A DNA stretch of 64,000 bases, taken from Muribaculaceae bacterium. Its GTDB lineage: Bacteria > Bacteroidota > Bacteroidia > Bacteroidales > Muribaculaceae. The stretch spans positions 1 through 64,000 of the forward strand of contig JAFTRI010000006.1 of NCBI GenBank assembly GCA_017462345.1, given 5' to 3'. The notes beneath the pieces were generated by a model, which made no database searches, had not been told where the DNA came from, and saw nothing but the letters and a program-made list of their open reading frames with translations. The position numbers and the translations under genes are program-made. Within the stretch, counting starts at the first letter, position 1. Every line of letters starts with the position of its first letter. Positions 9,187 to 18,074 of the stretch are shown one piece after another.

Positions 9187-9987
9187 ATGGCAATTATCGA
9201 AATAACATCACTGACACACCCCGGAGTGGAAATATTCTCCACCCTTACCGAAGCACAATTACGCAACCGTATTGAGCCGGACAAGGGTATTTTCATTGCC
9301 GAAAGCCCCAAAGTCATAAAAGTCGCTATCGATGCGGGATACGAACCACTGTCGATACTATGCGAGCAACGGCACATCTCCGGTGATGCAGCCCCGATTA
9401 TCAGCCGTTGCGGAAATATTCCGGTATATACCGGCAAGCGTGAATTACTTGCGGCTCTCACAGGCTATACACTCACACGCGGGGTTCTATGTGCAATGCG
9501 GCGACCGGCTGACCGCAGCGTCGAATCAGTATGCATTAACGCACAGCGCATTGTCGTTATCGACGGAGTAGTCGACACGACCAATATCGGCGCCATATTC
9601 CGCTCGGCGGCCGCACTCGGTATCGACAGTGTCCTGCTCACTCCGTCATCATGTGACCCGCTGAACCGTCGTGCCATCAGAGTGTCCATGGGTTCGGTAT
9701 TTCTTCTCCCCTGGGCATGGCTCGACAAGCCTATAGATTCGCTTCGCAATTACGGATTCAGTACTGTCGCAATGGCTCTCGCCGATAACGCCATATCCAT
9801 CGATGACCCGGTACTGGCAACTGAGCCTCGCCTCGCCATCGTAATGGGGACAGAGGGAGACGGACTTGCCGACAAGACCATAAACAGTGCCGACTATGTT
9901 GTGCGCATTCCAATGAGCCACGGAGTCGACTCCCTTAACGTTGCAGCCGCCTCGGCTGTCGCATTCTGGCAACTTCGCTTGCGTTAG
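9187..9987 (+). CDS. TrmH/SpoU family RNA 2'-O-methyltransferase
   Basis: A 266-residue SPOUT-class enzyme that should transfer a methyl group from S-adenosylmethionine to a ribose 2'-OH in tRNA or rRNA. The conserved blocks are VVDTTNIGAIFRSAAALGID (motif 1, containing the N-x-G-x-x-x-R signature), IVMGTEGDGL (motif 2) and VRIPMSHGVDSLNVAAASAVA (motif 3). The last two form the knotted cofactor site. An N-terminal substrate-binding region with IEPDKGIFIAESPKVI precedes them. The ATG at 9187 fits a normal family start; an upstream in-frame ATG at 9145 would add 14 residues ahead of the promoter-like TACTTTTG and was rejected. Which RNA is modified cannot be told from sequence. Confidence 0.85.
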   Translation: MAIIEITSLTHPGVEIFSTLTEAQLRNRIEPDKGIFIAESPKVIKVAIDAGYEPLSILCEQRHISGDAAPIISRCGNIPVYTGKRELLAALTGYTLTRGVLCAMRRPADRSVESVCINAQRIVVIDGVVDTTNIGAIFRSAAALGIDSVLLTPSSCDPLNRRAIRVSMGSVFLLPWAWLDKPIDSLRNYGFSTVAMALADNAISIDDPVLATEPRLAIVMGTEGDGLADKTINSADYVVRIPMSHGVDSLNVAAASAVAFWQLRLR

Positions 9988-11343
9988 TTACATCACTTTA
10001 CAGGAATAGTCCCCTATCCTTACAATTCCCTGACGCCCGTGAAAAGGAATCTCCGTACAGGTTTCCGTCAGTACCATATTACGCACTATCTTTCCGTCAA
10101 ACGAATATATCCGACACACAACAGGAAGGTTCACACGCTCCGGAACAGTTACCACAATATTACCGGCGCTTCTGACTACCTTATATCCGTAACCTGTTAA
10201 CATCCCACTTGCCGGAGTAATCCCCGCCGACGGCAATCCCTCCGTTTCAATAAATTCAGTAAAATGGTTCCAACCATTCGCGCTCCTATACAATTGCGCA
10301 GTTCCGGCAGGAACATATACAGGGACATCGGAACGCACACCAAGGAACGGATCTTTTCCACATCCTGACGGAATCGGTGAACAGGAATATATTTTCTGAA
10401 CACTATCCCATCTTCCACATGCTCCTGAACCGATATATTTCAATGACGCGGGAAAAGTCACAGAATCCAATGCACACATATTAAAGGCATCATTTCCGAT
10501 TTCTGTCACGCCCTCCGGAATATCGGCTCTTTTCAATCCGGTACAACAATAGGCAAAAGCATCTGGCAAACGCGTCACACCGCATGGGACGCGTATCTCC
10601 TTCAATTCCGGATTATAAGCAAAACAAAATATTCCGAGTCTGGTACATGTTTCCGGAATCTCAACCATGCCCAATCCGGAAGCCTGAAATGCCGAAATAC
10701 CGATACTGTCAAGACCAGCAACCATTTCGCACTCCTCTATACCGGTTTCGCCAAAAGCATAATCCCCTATCGTCTTAACCGTTGCAGGCAACCTCAATGA
10801 CCTTATGCTCGAACACTGGTAAAAGCATTGTCCAGGAATCTTTGTTACCCCTTCGGGGATAACCAGCGTATCAAGTTCGAGCCAATGGCAATCCTTAAAG
10901 CTGCACACACCGAACTTCCGTATAGAAGACGGGATATTAATGCGTTCTATTTTAGTATGCACAAAAGCATTCGCACCTATTTCCTCGATATCATCAGGCA
11001 ACATTATCCTACGAATACCCAAGTAGACAAGCCCGTCCGTCTCCCAAAACTGCCTATCGGCATCCCATAAAGCCGAATCAGGTATTTTACGCCCCTCAAC
11101 CTGTGCATGCTCAAGATTCAGTACCGTCAACCGGCCTTCAAATGCACATTTCCACATGATTTTGAAATCGGCGGTATTAACCGGTCCGCTCACTACCAGA
11201 GAATCAATTTCTCTCCAGCGTTCTCCCAATACCGACTCCAGTTGCCCGTAACCCTGCACTACGGCATTGAACGCCACATTCTGCGACAACGCAAACACAT
11301 TGCTCAGCACAAATACGGCAATCGGCAAAAAACATCTTTTCAT
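9988..11343 (-). CDS. Secreted BspA-like leucine-rich-repeat protein
   Basis: A 451-residue protein with a signal peptide (KRCFLPIAVFVLSNVFALSQ) followed by BspA/LRR_5-type repeats. The repeating pattern is 'I..ya F......l..v.iP.sv..Ig..aF', seen for example in DDIEEIGANAFVHTKIERIN and in SLRLPATVKTIGDYAFGET. The last 70 residues (RSAGNIVVTVPER, CRIYSFDGKIVRN, GIVRIGDYSCKVM) have the beta-rich form of a T9SS-type sorting domain, so export by the T9SS encoded at 46.8-53.7 kb is likely. Such proteins usually mediate adhesion. The gene is convergent with the SpoU methyltransferase, the two stops being adjacent. Confidence 0.8.
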   Translation of the reverse strand: MKRCFLPIAVFVLSNVFALSQNVAFNAVVQGYGQLESVLGERWREIDSLVVSGPVNTADFKIMWKCAFEGRLTVLNLEHAQVEGRKIPDSALWDADRQFWETDGLVYLGIRRIMLPDDIEEIGANAFVHTKIERINIPSSIRKFGVCSFKDCHWLELDTLVIPEGVTKIPGQCFYQCSSIRSLRLPATVKTIGDYAFGETGIEECEMVAGLDSIGISAFQASGLGMVEIPETCTRLGIFCFAYNPELKEIRVPCGVTRLPDAFAYCCTGLKRADIPEGVTEIGNDAFNMCALDSVTFPASLKYIGSGACGRWDSVQKIYSCSPIPSGCGKDPFLGVRSDVPVYVPAGTAQLYRSANGWNHFTEFIETEGLPSAGITPASGMLTGYGYKVVRSAGNIVVTVPERVNLPVVCRIYSFDGKIVRNMVLTETCTEIPFHGRQGIVRIGDYSCKVM

Positions 11344-11374
11344 AACACTTCGGGTTCATTTACCAATAATAGCA

Positions 11375-11382
11375 CAAATATA
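11375..11382 (-). promoter_or_regulatory. Candidate -7 element for the LRR protein
   Basis: The minus strand reads TATATTTG, matching TAnnTTTG, 32 bases before the ATG at 11343. A run of eight C residues lies further upstream around 11401-11409. Confidence 0.4.
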
Positions 11383-11433
11383 GTAATTCGTCGCAGAATC
11401 ACCCCCCCCAATTAGTTAAATAATATTAACAAC

Positions 11434-12108
11434 CTATACCCTGTATCTGATCCAAACCGTGTTATCCCCAACAACGCTTACATCTCTGAACTTCAACTTT
11501 GTAGCAGGACGATTACTATCGTCAATGCCATCAAATACCGATGTCATACCTTTCCTGCCGTCAACTCCTGGCGCAATCATGAGACTGACCTCATCGAGTA
11601 AACCCTCCTGTAGGAATGCACCGTTGATATGCCCTCCTCCCGTAACAGCCATTCGCTCCACACCAAAATACCCACAGAGCATCTCCATTGCCCTATGCAA
11701 GTTTATACGTCCCTTGCCTGTTGCAATCCATGATATGCCCTGAGCAGTCAGTACATCAAGATATTCGGCAGAACAATCCTCTGACACAACAACCAATAAC
11801 GACTGCCCGTCAAAACCGCTTGCCGGCCATCGCAACATTCCTCGCGTATCCACTGCGACACAATATTTACCTGATTGACACGCAACATAAAAAGACTCTT
11901 TACCTATCGGAGTTACATCATTGGGTATAAACGGTTCGGAATCGGCATAATGCATTTGCATAGTCACACGTCCCATAAGCATTGACGGGCATTCCAACTG
12001 CTCAAGGGCTTCATAATATTCATCACCTGATTCAATCTGCTCGGTCATGTCGCAATCAATACGCCCATCTACCAAAACCATCATGTGGCATATAATGTAC
12101 GGTCTCAT
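11434..12108 (-). CDS. RibD C-terminal/dihydrofolate reductase-like protein
   Basis: A 224-residue protein with the fold signature of the RibD C-terminal reductase domain. The N-terminal strand MRPYIICHMMVLVDGRID is followed by CPSMLMGRVTMQ and, late in the chain, AVTGGGHINGAFLQEGLLDEVSLMIAPG. In this family the GGG loop contacts NADPH. There is no deaminase domain, so it is a stand-alone reductase of unknown substrate rather than a complete riboflavin RibD. The ATG at 12108 is a natural start, with a TATATTTG promoter element about 45 bases upstream. Confidence 0.75.
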   Translation of the reverse strand: MRPYIICHMMVLVDGRIDCDMTEQIESGDEYYEALEQLECPSMLMGRVTMQMHYADSEPFIPNDVTPIGKESFYVACQSGKYCVAVDTRGMLRWPASGFDGQSLLVVVSEDCSAEYLDVLTAQGISWIATGKGRINLHRAMEMLCGYFGVERMAVTGGGHINGAFLQEGLLDEVSLMIAPGVDGRKGMTSVFDGIDDSNRPATKLKFRDVSVVGDNTVWIRYRV

Positions 12109-12152
12109 ATTCTTGATTTTTATGCAAATAAAATTATTTACTCCAAATTATA

Positions 12153-12160
12153 CAAATATA
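12153..12160 (-). promoter_or_regulatory. Candidate -7 element for the RibD-like gene
   Basis: The minus strand reads TATATTTG, 45 bases before the ATG at 12108. The surrounding divergent region (12109-12366) is AT-rich and shows no other feature. Confidence 0.35.
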
Positions 12161-12338
12161 TTATAACCCACGCCTTTTTCTTCTATTTATTAGGGAGGCG
12201 AATCATTCAAAAAATGCATGCCAGCAGCAAAAGGGCAAACATACGAGCCAATAGAAGCCCGAACAGGTTATTTTCGAAGCTTTTTTAAATTATTCAATAA
12301 AATTTTGAACCGCTCCATAATTATTGTGGCAAAAAAGC

Positions 12339-12346
12339 TAATTTTG
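12339..12346 (+). promoter_or_regulatory. Candidate -7 element for the hydrogenase operon
   Basis: TAATTTTG matches TAnnTTTG and lies 21 bases before the hydrogenase ATG at 12367. The -33 box at standard spacing is not evident. Confidence 0.4.
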
Positions 12347-12366
12347 TGGAATAAACAACCAAATCC

Positions 12367-13803
12367 ATGGCTTTTAGAAATAACGTAATGATAGTCCGCC
12401 AACGATTGTTGACCCGACTCATCAAACTTTGGAGTGAAAACCAGTTAGTTGAACACATCGACCGTCTTCCCATAGAACTCAGCCCGCGTAAGGCCAAAGT
12501 CTTAGGCCGGTGTTGCATACACAAGGAACGTGCAGTGTGGAAATACAAGTCATTGCCACTGATGGGATTCGACATGAGCGACGAGACCGATGAACTGACA
12601 CCGCTCTCGGAATATGCAAGAAAAGCCCTGGAACGGGAAAGTCCAAAAGATAACATAATGTGCGTAGTAGATGAAGCATGTTCATCATGTGTACGCACCA
12701 ATTATCAGATCACCAACCTGTGTCGCGGATGCGTGGCGCGCGCATGTTCCATCAACTGCCCCAAGGATGCAATCGAATTTGACACGGAAACAAGCCAAGG
12801 CCGCATAAACCAATCGAAATGTATCAGCTGCGGAAAGTGTTTCAACAGCTGTCCCTACCATGCTATCGTCCACATCCCCATTCCATGTGAGGAATCGTGT
12901 CCTGTCGGAGCAATCACCAAAGACGAATTCGGTGTCGAGCATATCGACGAAGCCAAGTGTATATACTGCGGTAAATGCCTTAACAGCTGCCCGTTCGGTG
13001 CAATATTCGAGATATCCCAGGTATTTGACATTCTTCAGAGCATCAAACGCGGTGAGCAGGTTGTCGCGCTTGTAGCCCCGGCAATCCTGTCCCAATATAA
13101 AGTTCCGGCCAATCAGGTATATAGCGCAATCAAATCCATCGGTTTCTCCGATGTAGTCGAAGTGGCTCAAGGAGCCGTGGTAACAACCTGCAAGGAAAGC
13201 GAGGAACTGAAAGAGAAGCTCGACGAGGGGCAACCGTTCATGACAACGTCATGTTGTCCCGCCTATATAGAGATGGCCGACAAGCACGCTCCGGAATTGA
13301 AAAAATACATCTCAAGCACACGTTCACCCATGTACTACACCGCACAGATTGCCCGGGAAAAATACCCCGGTGCCAAACTCGTTTTTGTAGGGCCGTGCAT
13401 AGCCAAGCGCAAAGAAGCCCGCAAGGACAACATGGTCGATTACGTGCTGACATTCGAGGAAATGCAGAGCATATTCGAAGGAATGGACATCTCAATGACC
13501 GACGAGCACGTCTACACTCTGCCCGCAACCATAAAAACCGCCTACGGCTTCGCACAGAATGGAGGAGTAACAGCTGCCGTAAAAGCACATATAAACGGAG
13601 CATTTGACTTTACAGGCCTACAAGTCTCACCACTTGACAAGAAAAATGTCAATCTACTGAGAGCATACGGCAAGACCGGCAAATCCCCTGCCCAATTCAT
13701 CGAGGTGATGGCCTGTGAGGGAGGATGTATCTCAGGGCCGAGCCTGCACACGGCATACGAGACCGGACGCAAGACATTCAATGAAGAACTGTCAAAACGA
13801 TAA
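12367..13803 (+). CDS. [FeFe] hydrogenase, group-B-like, monomeric
   Basis: A 478-residue iron-sulphur protein expected to interconvert protons and H2. The N-terminal third has several [4Fe-4S] motifs: CRGCVARACSINCP, CISCGKCFNSCP and CIYCGKCLNSCP. The catalytic H domain follows with all three signature loops: TSCCPAY (Cys296-297), GPCIAKRKEA (Cys344) and EVMACEGGCISGP (Cys450, Cys454). By analogy with known structures Cys297, 344, 450 and 454 hold the H-cluster and Cys296 shuttles protons. The third loop ends GCISGPS rather than the GCxxGGGQP of classical enzymes, which fits the less-studied group B. No NADH- or flavin-binding subunit is nearby, so ferredoxin is the inferred electron partner. 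Maturases HydE, HydG and HydF follow directly. Confidence 0.9.
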   Translation: MAFRNNVMIVRQRLLTRLIKLWSENQLVEHIDRLPIELSPRKAKVLGRCCIHKERAVWKYKSLPLMGFDMSDETDELTPLSEYARKALERESPKDNIMCVVDEACSSCVRTNYQITNLCRGCVARACSINCPKDAIEFDTETSQGRINQSKCISCGKCFNSCPYHAIVHIPIPCEESCPVGAITKDEFGVEHIDEAKCIYCGKCLNSCPFGAIFEISQVFDILQSIKRGEQVVALVAPAILSQYKVPANQVYSAIKSIGFSDVVEVAQGAVVTTCKESEELKEKLDEGQPFMTTSCCPAYIEMADKHAPELKKYISSTRSPMYYTAQIAREKYPGAKLVFVGPCIAKRKEARKDNMVDYVLTFEEMQSIFEGMDISMTDEHVYTLPATIKTAYGFAQNGGVTAAVKAHINGAFDFTGLQVSPLDKKNVNLLRAYGKTGKSPAQFIEVMACEGGCISGPSLHTAYETGRKTFNEELSKR

Positions 13804-13828
13804 CCGACATATATACCCCATTACGATA

Positions 13829-14896
13829 ATGGCATACCGGTTGGTTGAGGAACTGGCACTGAAACGTAGGCTTGACACTGACAGCTACCGGACGCTGATA
13901 ACAGCATCCGCTAATAACGATGCTGTTTTCGCTCATCTGCGGGACAAGGCAGCCAAGACAGCCATCACAAAATTCGGATACGGGATTTTTATACGCGGGC
14001 TGATCGAAATCAGCAGCTACTGCAGCAATGATTGTCTTTATTGCGGATTACGCCGCAGCAACATTGAAGCCGAAAGATACCGGTTATCAGATGAAGATAT
14101 AATGGAATGCTGTGCGACAGGCTATGACATCGGGTTCAGGACCTTTGTCCTGCAAGGAGGCGAAGATAGGGCTCTGACCGATGACAGGCTCATCCCTATC
14201 GTGTCTAATATCCACGGAAAATGGCCAGAGGCTGCCATAACCCTCTCACTTGGTGAACGGACAGATGACTCTTTCCGCAAACTGTTCCATGCAGGAGCAT
14301 CCCGATACCTTCTTCGTCATGAAGCCGCCGATGAATCACTATACAACAGCCTGCATCCGGTACAGATGTCATGGAGCAACCGCATCAGCTGCATCAACCG
14401 TCTTATCGGTATCGGTTACCAGACCGGGATGGGAATGATCGTAGGTCTTCCCGGACAATCGGTCGACTCGCTCATTAAAGATTTATCGCTAATGGAAAAA
14501 ATACAGCCGCACATGATTGGGATAGGTCCGTTTATTCCCCACCGCCGGACTCCGTTATGCAATAACCGGCCGGGGGACATACGCCTGACCCTTATCATGA
14601 TTGCCATATCACGGCTCATGTTTCCTGATGCGCTGATACCGGCAACCACAGCATTGGCAACCGTATCGTCAACCGGCAGGAAAGAAGGCATCCTATCCGG
14701 AGCCAACGTTGTAATGCCCAACCTTTCACCGGTCTCCACAAGACACAAATACGCCATCTACGACAACAAAGTTTCATCAGCCGCCGAAGCTGCCGAGAAC
14801 ATCAATTTGCTTGAACAGGAACTGAACCGGATAGGTTACCGTATCAACTATTCCCGCGGGGACTACAATACCGACATCAACCATGAACAGATATAA
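13829..14896 (+). CDS. hydE: [FeFe] hydrogenase maturase HydE (radical SAM)
   Basis: A 355-residue radical SAM enzyme needed to assemble the H-cluster diiron subsite. The cluster-binding motif CX3CX2C is at Cys65, Cys69 and Cys72 in YCSNDCLYCGLRR. It is followed by FVLQGGEDRALTD and GLPGQSVDSLIKDL, typical of HydE and the related biotin synthase fold. The ATG at 13829 was chosen; an in-frame ATG further upstream at 13715 lies inside the hydrogenase gene and would add a non-homologous leader. The gene begins 25 bases after the hydrogenase stop and overlaps hydG by 14 bases, so coupled translation is likely. Confidence 0.9.
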   Translation: MAYRLVEELALKRRLDTDSYRTLITASANNDAVFAHLRDKAAKTAITKFGYGIFIRGLIEISSYCSNDCLYCGLRRSNIEAERYRLSDEDIMECCATGYDIGFRTFVLQGGEDRALTDDRLIPIVSNIHGKWPEAAITLSLGERTDDSFRKLFHAGASRYLLRHEAADESLYNSLHPVQMSWSNRISCINRLIGIGYQTGMGMIVGLPGQSVDSLIKDLSLMEKIQPHMIGIGPFIPHRRTPLCNNRPGDIRLTLIMIAISRLMFPDALIPATTALATVSSTGRKEGILSGANVVMPNLSPVSTRHKYAIYDNKVSSAAEAAENINLLEQELNRIGYRINYSRGDYNTDINHEQI

Positions 14897-16310
14897 CCCT
14901 GAATCCAAGACCGCAAGTGAATTTATTCACGATGAAGAGCTCCGACAGACGATAGATTATGCTGTCGCCAACCGTAATAACCGTCCACTCGCTGATGCGA
15001 TTCTCGACAAGGCTGCCGAAGGGCACGGATTGAATCACCGCGAAGCCACCCTACTTCTCGAATGTAATGACGACCGGATTGTTGAACGGATATTCTCCAT
15101 TGCCCGAGACATCAAACGGCGCATATACGGCAACCGCATCGTGATGTTTGCCCCGCTATACCTGTCCAATCACTGCATAAACAGCTGTGTCTATTGTCCT
15201 TATCATGCAAAGAACCGCACAATCCCTCGCCGCAAGCTGTCTCAGGAAGAAATACGCCGTGAAGTCACCGCATTACAGGACATGGGACACAAACGGCTTG
15301 CCCTGGAAGCGGGTGAACATCCTGTACACAATCCCATCGACTACATCCTTGAATCCATCGACACGATTTACTCTACCCATCACCGCAACGGAGCGATAAG
15401 GAGGGTAAATGTCAATATTGCAGCGACTACGACCGAAAATTACCGGCTGCTACGCAATGCCGGAATCGGTACATACATCCTTTTCCAGGAAACCTATTGC
15501 CGGGAGACCTACGAACGGCTGCACCCGTCAGGGCCAAAGAGCGACTGGAGCTATCACACTGAAGCAATGGATCGCGCGATGGAAGGAGGTATCGATGATG
15601 TGGGCATAGGTGCCCTGTTCGGTCTATATGACTACCGTTATGACTTTGCAGGGCTGCTCATGCATGCCGAGCATCTTGAAACAAGGTTCGGAGTAGGACC
15701 CCACACCATCAGTGTCCCACGCATACGCCCGGCCGATGACATAAATCCGCTCGATTTCCCGAATGCTGTCACCGATGAAGTGTTCCGCCGCATTGTTGCC
15801 GTACTGAGACTGGCTGTTCCCTACACCGGCATGATCGTATCGACACGAGAGTCCCGTTTGTCCCGGGAAGAGGTTCTCGATGTAGGGATTTCACAAATAA
15901 GCGGAGGCTCACGCACAAGTGTGGGAGGATATGCCGAGGGGAGGACAGACAATGTCGACAAGTCAGCCCAATTCGACATATCGGACAACCGCACGCTTGA
16001 TGAAGTGGTCGCATGGCTTCTCAAGCTCGGGTACATCCCGAGTTTCTGCACGGCATGTTACCGTGAGGGGCGCACCGGAGACCGGTTCATGTCACTTGCC
16101 AAGGCAGGGAAAATAGGCAACTGCTGTTCCCCCAACGCATTGCTGACCCTTAAAGAGTACATCGAGGACTACGCATCCCCCCTCACCCGGCAACTTGCCG
16201 AAAACACCATAAGACAAGAACTGGAGGGAATACCCTCCGACACAATCAGAGAGATTACAAGCAAACGTCTTGACGAGATAACACTCGGCAGACGCGATTT
16301 CCGATTCTAA
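14883..16310 (+). CDS. hydG: [FeFe] hydrogenase maturase HydG (radical SAM tyrosine lyase)
   Basis: A 475-residue enzyme that cleaves tyrosine to supply CO and cyanide ligands for the hydrogenase H-cluster. The radical SAM motif CX3CX2C is at Cys98, Cys102 and Cys105 (NHCINSCVYCPYH). The C-terminal extension carries the second cluster motif, CTACYREGRTGDRFM followed by GNCCSPNALLT, which separates HydG from the thiazole synthase ThiH. Other family blocks such as LALEAGEHP and QETYCRETYERLHPSGPKS are intact. Length is normal. It overlaps the end of hydE, and hydF follows 12 bases after the stop. Confidence 0.93.
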   Translation: MNRYNPESKTASEFIHDEELRQTIDYAVANRNNRPLADAILDKAAEGHGLNHREATLLLECNDDRIVERIFSIARDIKRRIYGNRIVMFAPLYLSNHCINSCVYCPYHAKNRTIPRRKLSQEEIRREVTALQDMGHKRLALEAGEHPVHNPIDYILESIDTIYSTHHRNGAIRRVNVNIAATTTENYRLLRNAGIGTYILFQETYCRETYERLHPSGPKSDWSYHTEAMDRAMEGGIDDVGIGALFGLYDYRYDFAGLLMHAEHLETRFGVGPHTISVPRIRPADDINPLDFPNAVTDEVFRRIVAVLRLAVPYTGMIVSTRESRLSREEVLDVGISQISGGSRTSVGGYAEGRTDNVDKSAQFDISDNRTLDEVVAWLLKLGYIPSFCTACYREGRTGDRFMSLAKAGKIGNCCSPNALLTLKEYIEDYASPLTRQLAENTIRQELEGIPSDTIREITSKRLDEITLGRRDFRF

Positions 16311-16322
16311 GCCAACTCTGCC

Positions 16323-17510
16323 ATGAGCCATAATACCGACATTCCAGTATCCGAACGTGTACACATCAGTTTTTGGGGCCGCTGCAACAGCGGAAAATCA
16401 TCCCTGATAAATGCACTGACAGGCCAGTCGGTTGCGATTGTCTCCGACATAGCCGGAACAACCACCGACCCGCTCCTGAAAACGATGGAATTACCAGGGG
16501 TCGGAGCAACCGTACTGATTGACACCGCAGGACTCGATGACACCTCGGTTTTGGGTCAACAACGCATCGGGCGCAGCCGTATGATGCTCGACCGGACCGA
16601 CATCGCCATAATCCTGTTTCACGAATGCGACATATCAATCGAAACGGAATTGGCTGACGAGATGAGAAGACGCGGCATTCCTACAGTCTGCGTAATATCC
16701 CGATGTGACATACTGCACGATACGGATTCATTAGAAAAATCCATAACCTCGGCAACCGGAATCAAGCCCTTATGCGTCAGTGCCCTGACCGGAGAAGGGA
16801 CAGCCTCACTTCGTGAAAGAATCGCATCGATGCATAAAACCGAAGACCGGCTGTTGACCTACGGTTTATGTGAACCGGGGGATACCGTATTACTTGTAAT
16901 GCCACAGGACAGGCAAGCACCGAAAGGACGGATAATAAAGCCCCAGATACAGGTGTTACGGGAACTGCTCGACCGGGGCTGCAACGTCTTGTGTTGCACC
17001 ACCGGCACGATGCAACAGGCTCTTACTGCCCTATCCTCCCCGCCACAACTGGTCATTACCGACTCTCAGGCGTTCGCCAGCGTCTACGGACTTACGCCGA
17101 AAGATACCCGGCTAACCTCATTCTCCATTCTGTTCGCCAGATATAAGGGAGACATCAATGAATTCATAAAAGGAGCCCAAGCAATCGACCGTCTCAGCTC
17201 TTCATCCCGCATCCTTATCGCCGAGGCATGTACCCACGTCCCGCAACATGAGGACATAGGCAGAGTAAAACTGCCAAACCTGTTGCGCAGACACTTTGGC
17301 GACAGTATTTCTATCGACATTGTCGGCGGAAACGACTTTCCTGATGATCTATCCGGATATGGCCTGATAATCCACTGCGGAGCGTGCATGTTCAACCGGC
17401 GGCACGTAATGAGCCGCATCAGCCGGGCAAAGGCACAAAATATACCTGTAACCAATTATGGGGTCGCTATAGCCGCCCTGACAGGCATACTTGACAAAGT
17501 GGTCTACTGA
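16323..17510 (+). CDS. hydF: [FeFe] hydrogenase maturation GTPase HydF
   Basis: A 395-residue GTPase and scaffold that carries the H-cluster precursor to the hydrogenase. The GTPase motifs are visible: P-loop GRCNSGKSS, GTTTDP (switch I), DTAGLDD (switch II) and SRCD in place of NKxD. The C-terminal scaffold domain has EACTHVPQHEDIGRVKLPN and the HCGACMFNRR cluster motif, i.e. the CxH...HCxxC ligand set of HydF. It is the last gene of the hydrogenase cassette; its stop codon directly abuts the stop of the convergent gene on the other strand. Confidence 0.92.
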   Translation: MSHNTDIPVSERVHISFWGRCNSGKSSLINALTGQSVAIVSDIAGTTTDPLLKTMELPGVGATVLIDTAGLDDTSVLGQQRIGRSRMMLDRTDIAIILFHECDISIETELADEMRRRGIPTVCVISRCDILHDTDSLEKSITSATGIKPLCVSALTGEGTASLRERIASMHKTEDRLLTYGLCEPGDTVLLVMPQDRQAPKGRIIKPQIQVLRELLDRGCNVLCCTTGTMQQALTALSSPPQLVITDSQAFASVYGLTPKDTRLTSFSILFARYKGDINEFIKGAQAIDRLSSSSRILIAEACTHVPQHEDIGRVKLPNLLRRHFGDSISIDIVGGNDFPDDLSGYGLIIHCGACMFNRRHVMSRISRAKAQNIPVTNYGVAIAALTGILDKVVY

Positions 17511-18065
17511 TCACGAGAGATAAACCCTCTCAAACCTATATCCAAGACGTTTCAGACCGATGGAAACGCCTATGCGGAACATCACCTTACATGTCCGGGC
17601 AAAGAGATGGAAAGCCATCTGAGTCTGCGGATCGGCATTTTCATGACGTATTGCAGCAACCGCCGCCTCCCCACAATTCCTTATGACATTCCCAATCCTG
17701 ACGGCATCACCACTATCCAGCGCCAATCCCAACACATCCTCGACTATGTGGTCATCCATGTTATCAAATCCCTGAGACCCGTAATAAGACTTATATGGGG
17801 CCTGCGAGCATTTCTCCCAATCGGCATCCCATCCATAGGCTATACCCAATCCGAGATATGAAGCCCACGCGACAGAAACAGTCGGATAATCCTTGACTTG
17901 AATCACGGCATCAGCTACATATTCAGGAGCTATCTCCTTCCATTTACCCTCAATATCTTCAGTTGTCAAGATACTGCCTTCAAGCACACCGGCATCAGTT
18001 GCCACCTTTACCAATTCAGTCTGAATCCGATTTTCGAAACCGTCCAAATATTCAATATCCACCAT
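17511..18065 (-). CDS. Conserved protein of unknown function
   Basis: A 184-residue soluble protein without signal peptide or membrane segment. I do not recognise the family. It is acidic and helix-rich, with VADAVIQVKDYPTVSVAWA, a Trp/Tyr-rich stretch (GIAYGWDADWEKC, YKSYYGSQGFDNMDDHI) and a basic C-terminus GLKRLGYRFERVYL. Codon use and spacing look genuine: the ATG at 18065 lies 9 bases after the stop of the RNA helicase upstream on the same strand, so the two are probably co-transcribed. Confidence 0.6.
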   Translation of the reverse strand: MVDIEYLDGFENRIQTELVKVATDAGVLEGSILTTEDIEGKWKEIAPEYVADAVIQVKDYPTVSVAWASYLGLGIAYGWDADWEKCSQAPYKSYYGSQGFDNMDDHIVEDVLGLALDSGDAVRIGNVIRNCGEAAVAAIRHENADPQTQMAFHLFARTCKVMFRIGVSIGLKRLGYRFERVYLS

Positions 18066-18074
18066 AATACTGTC

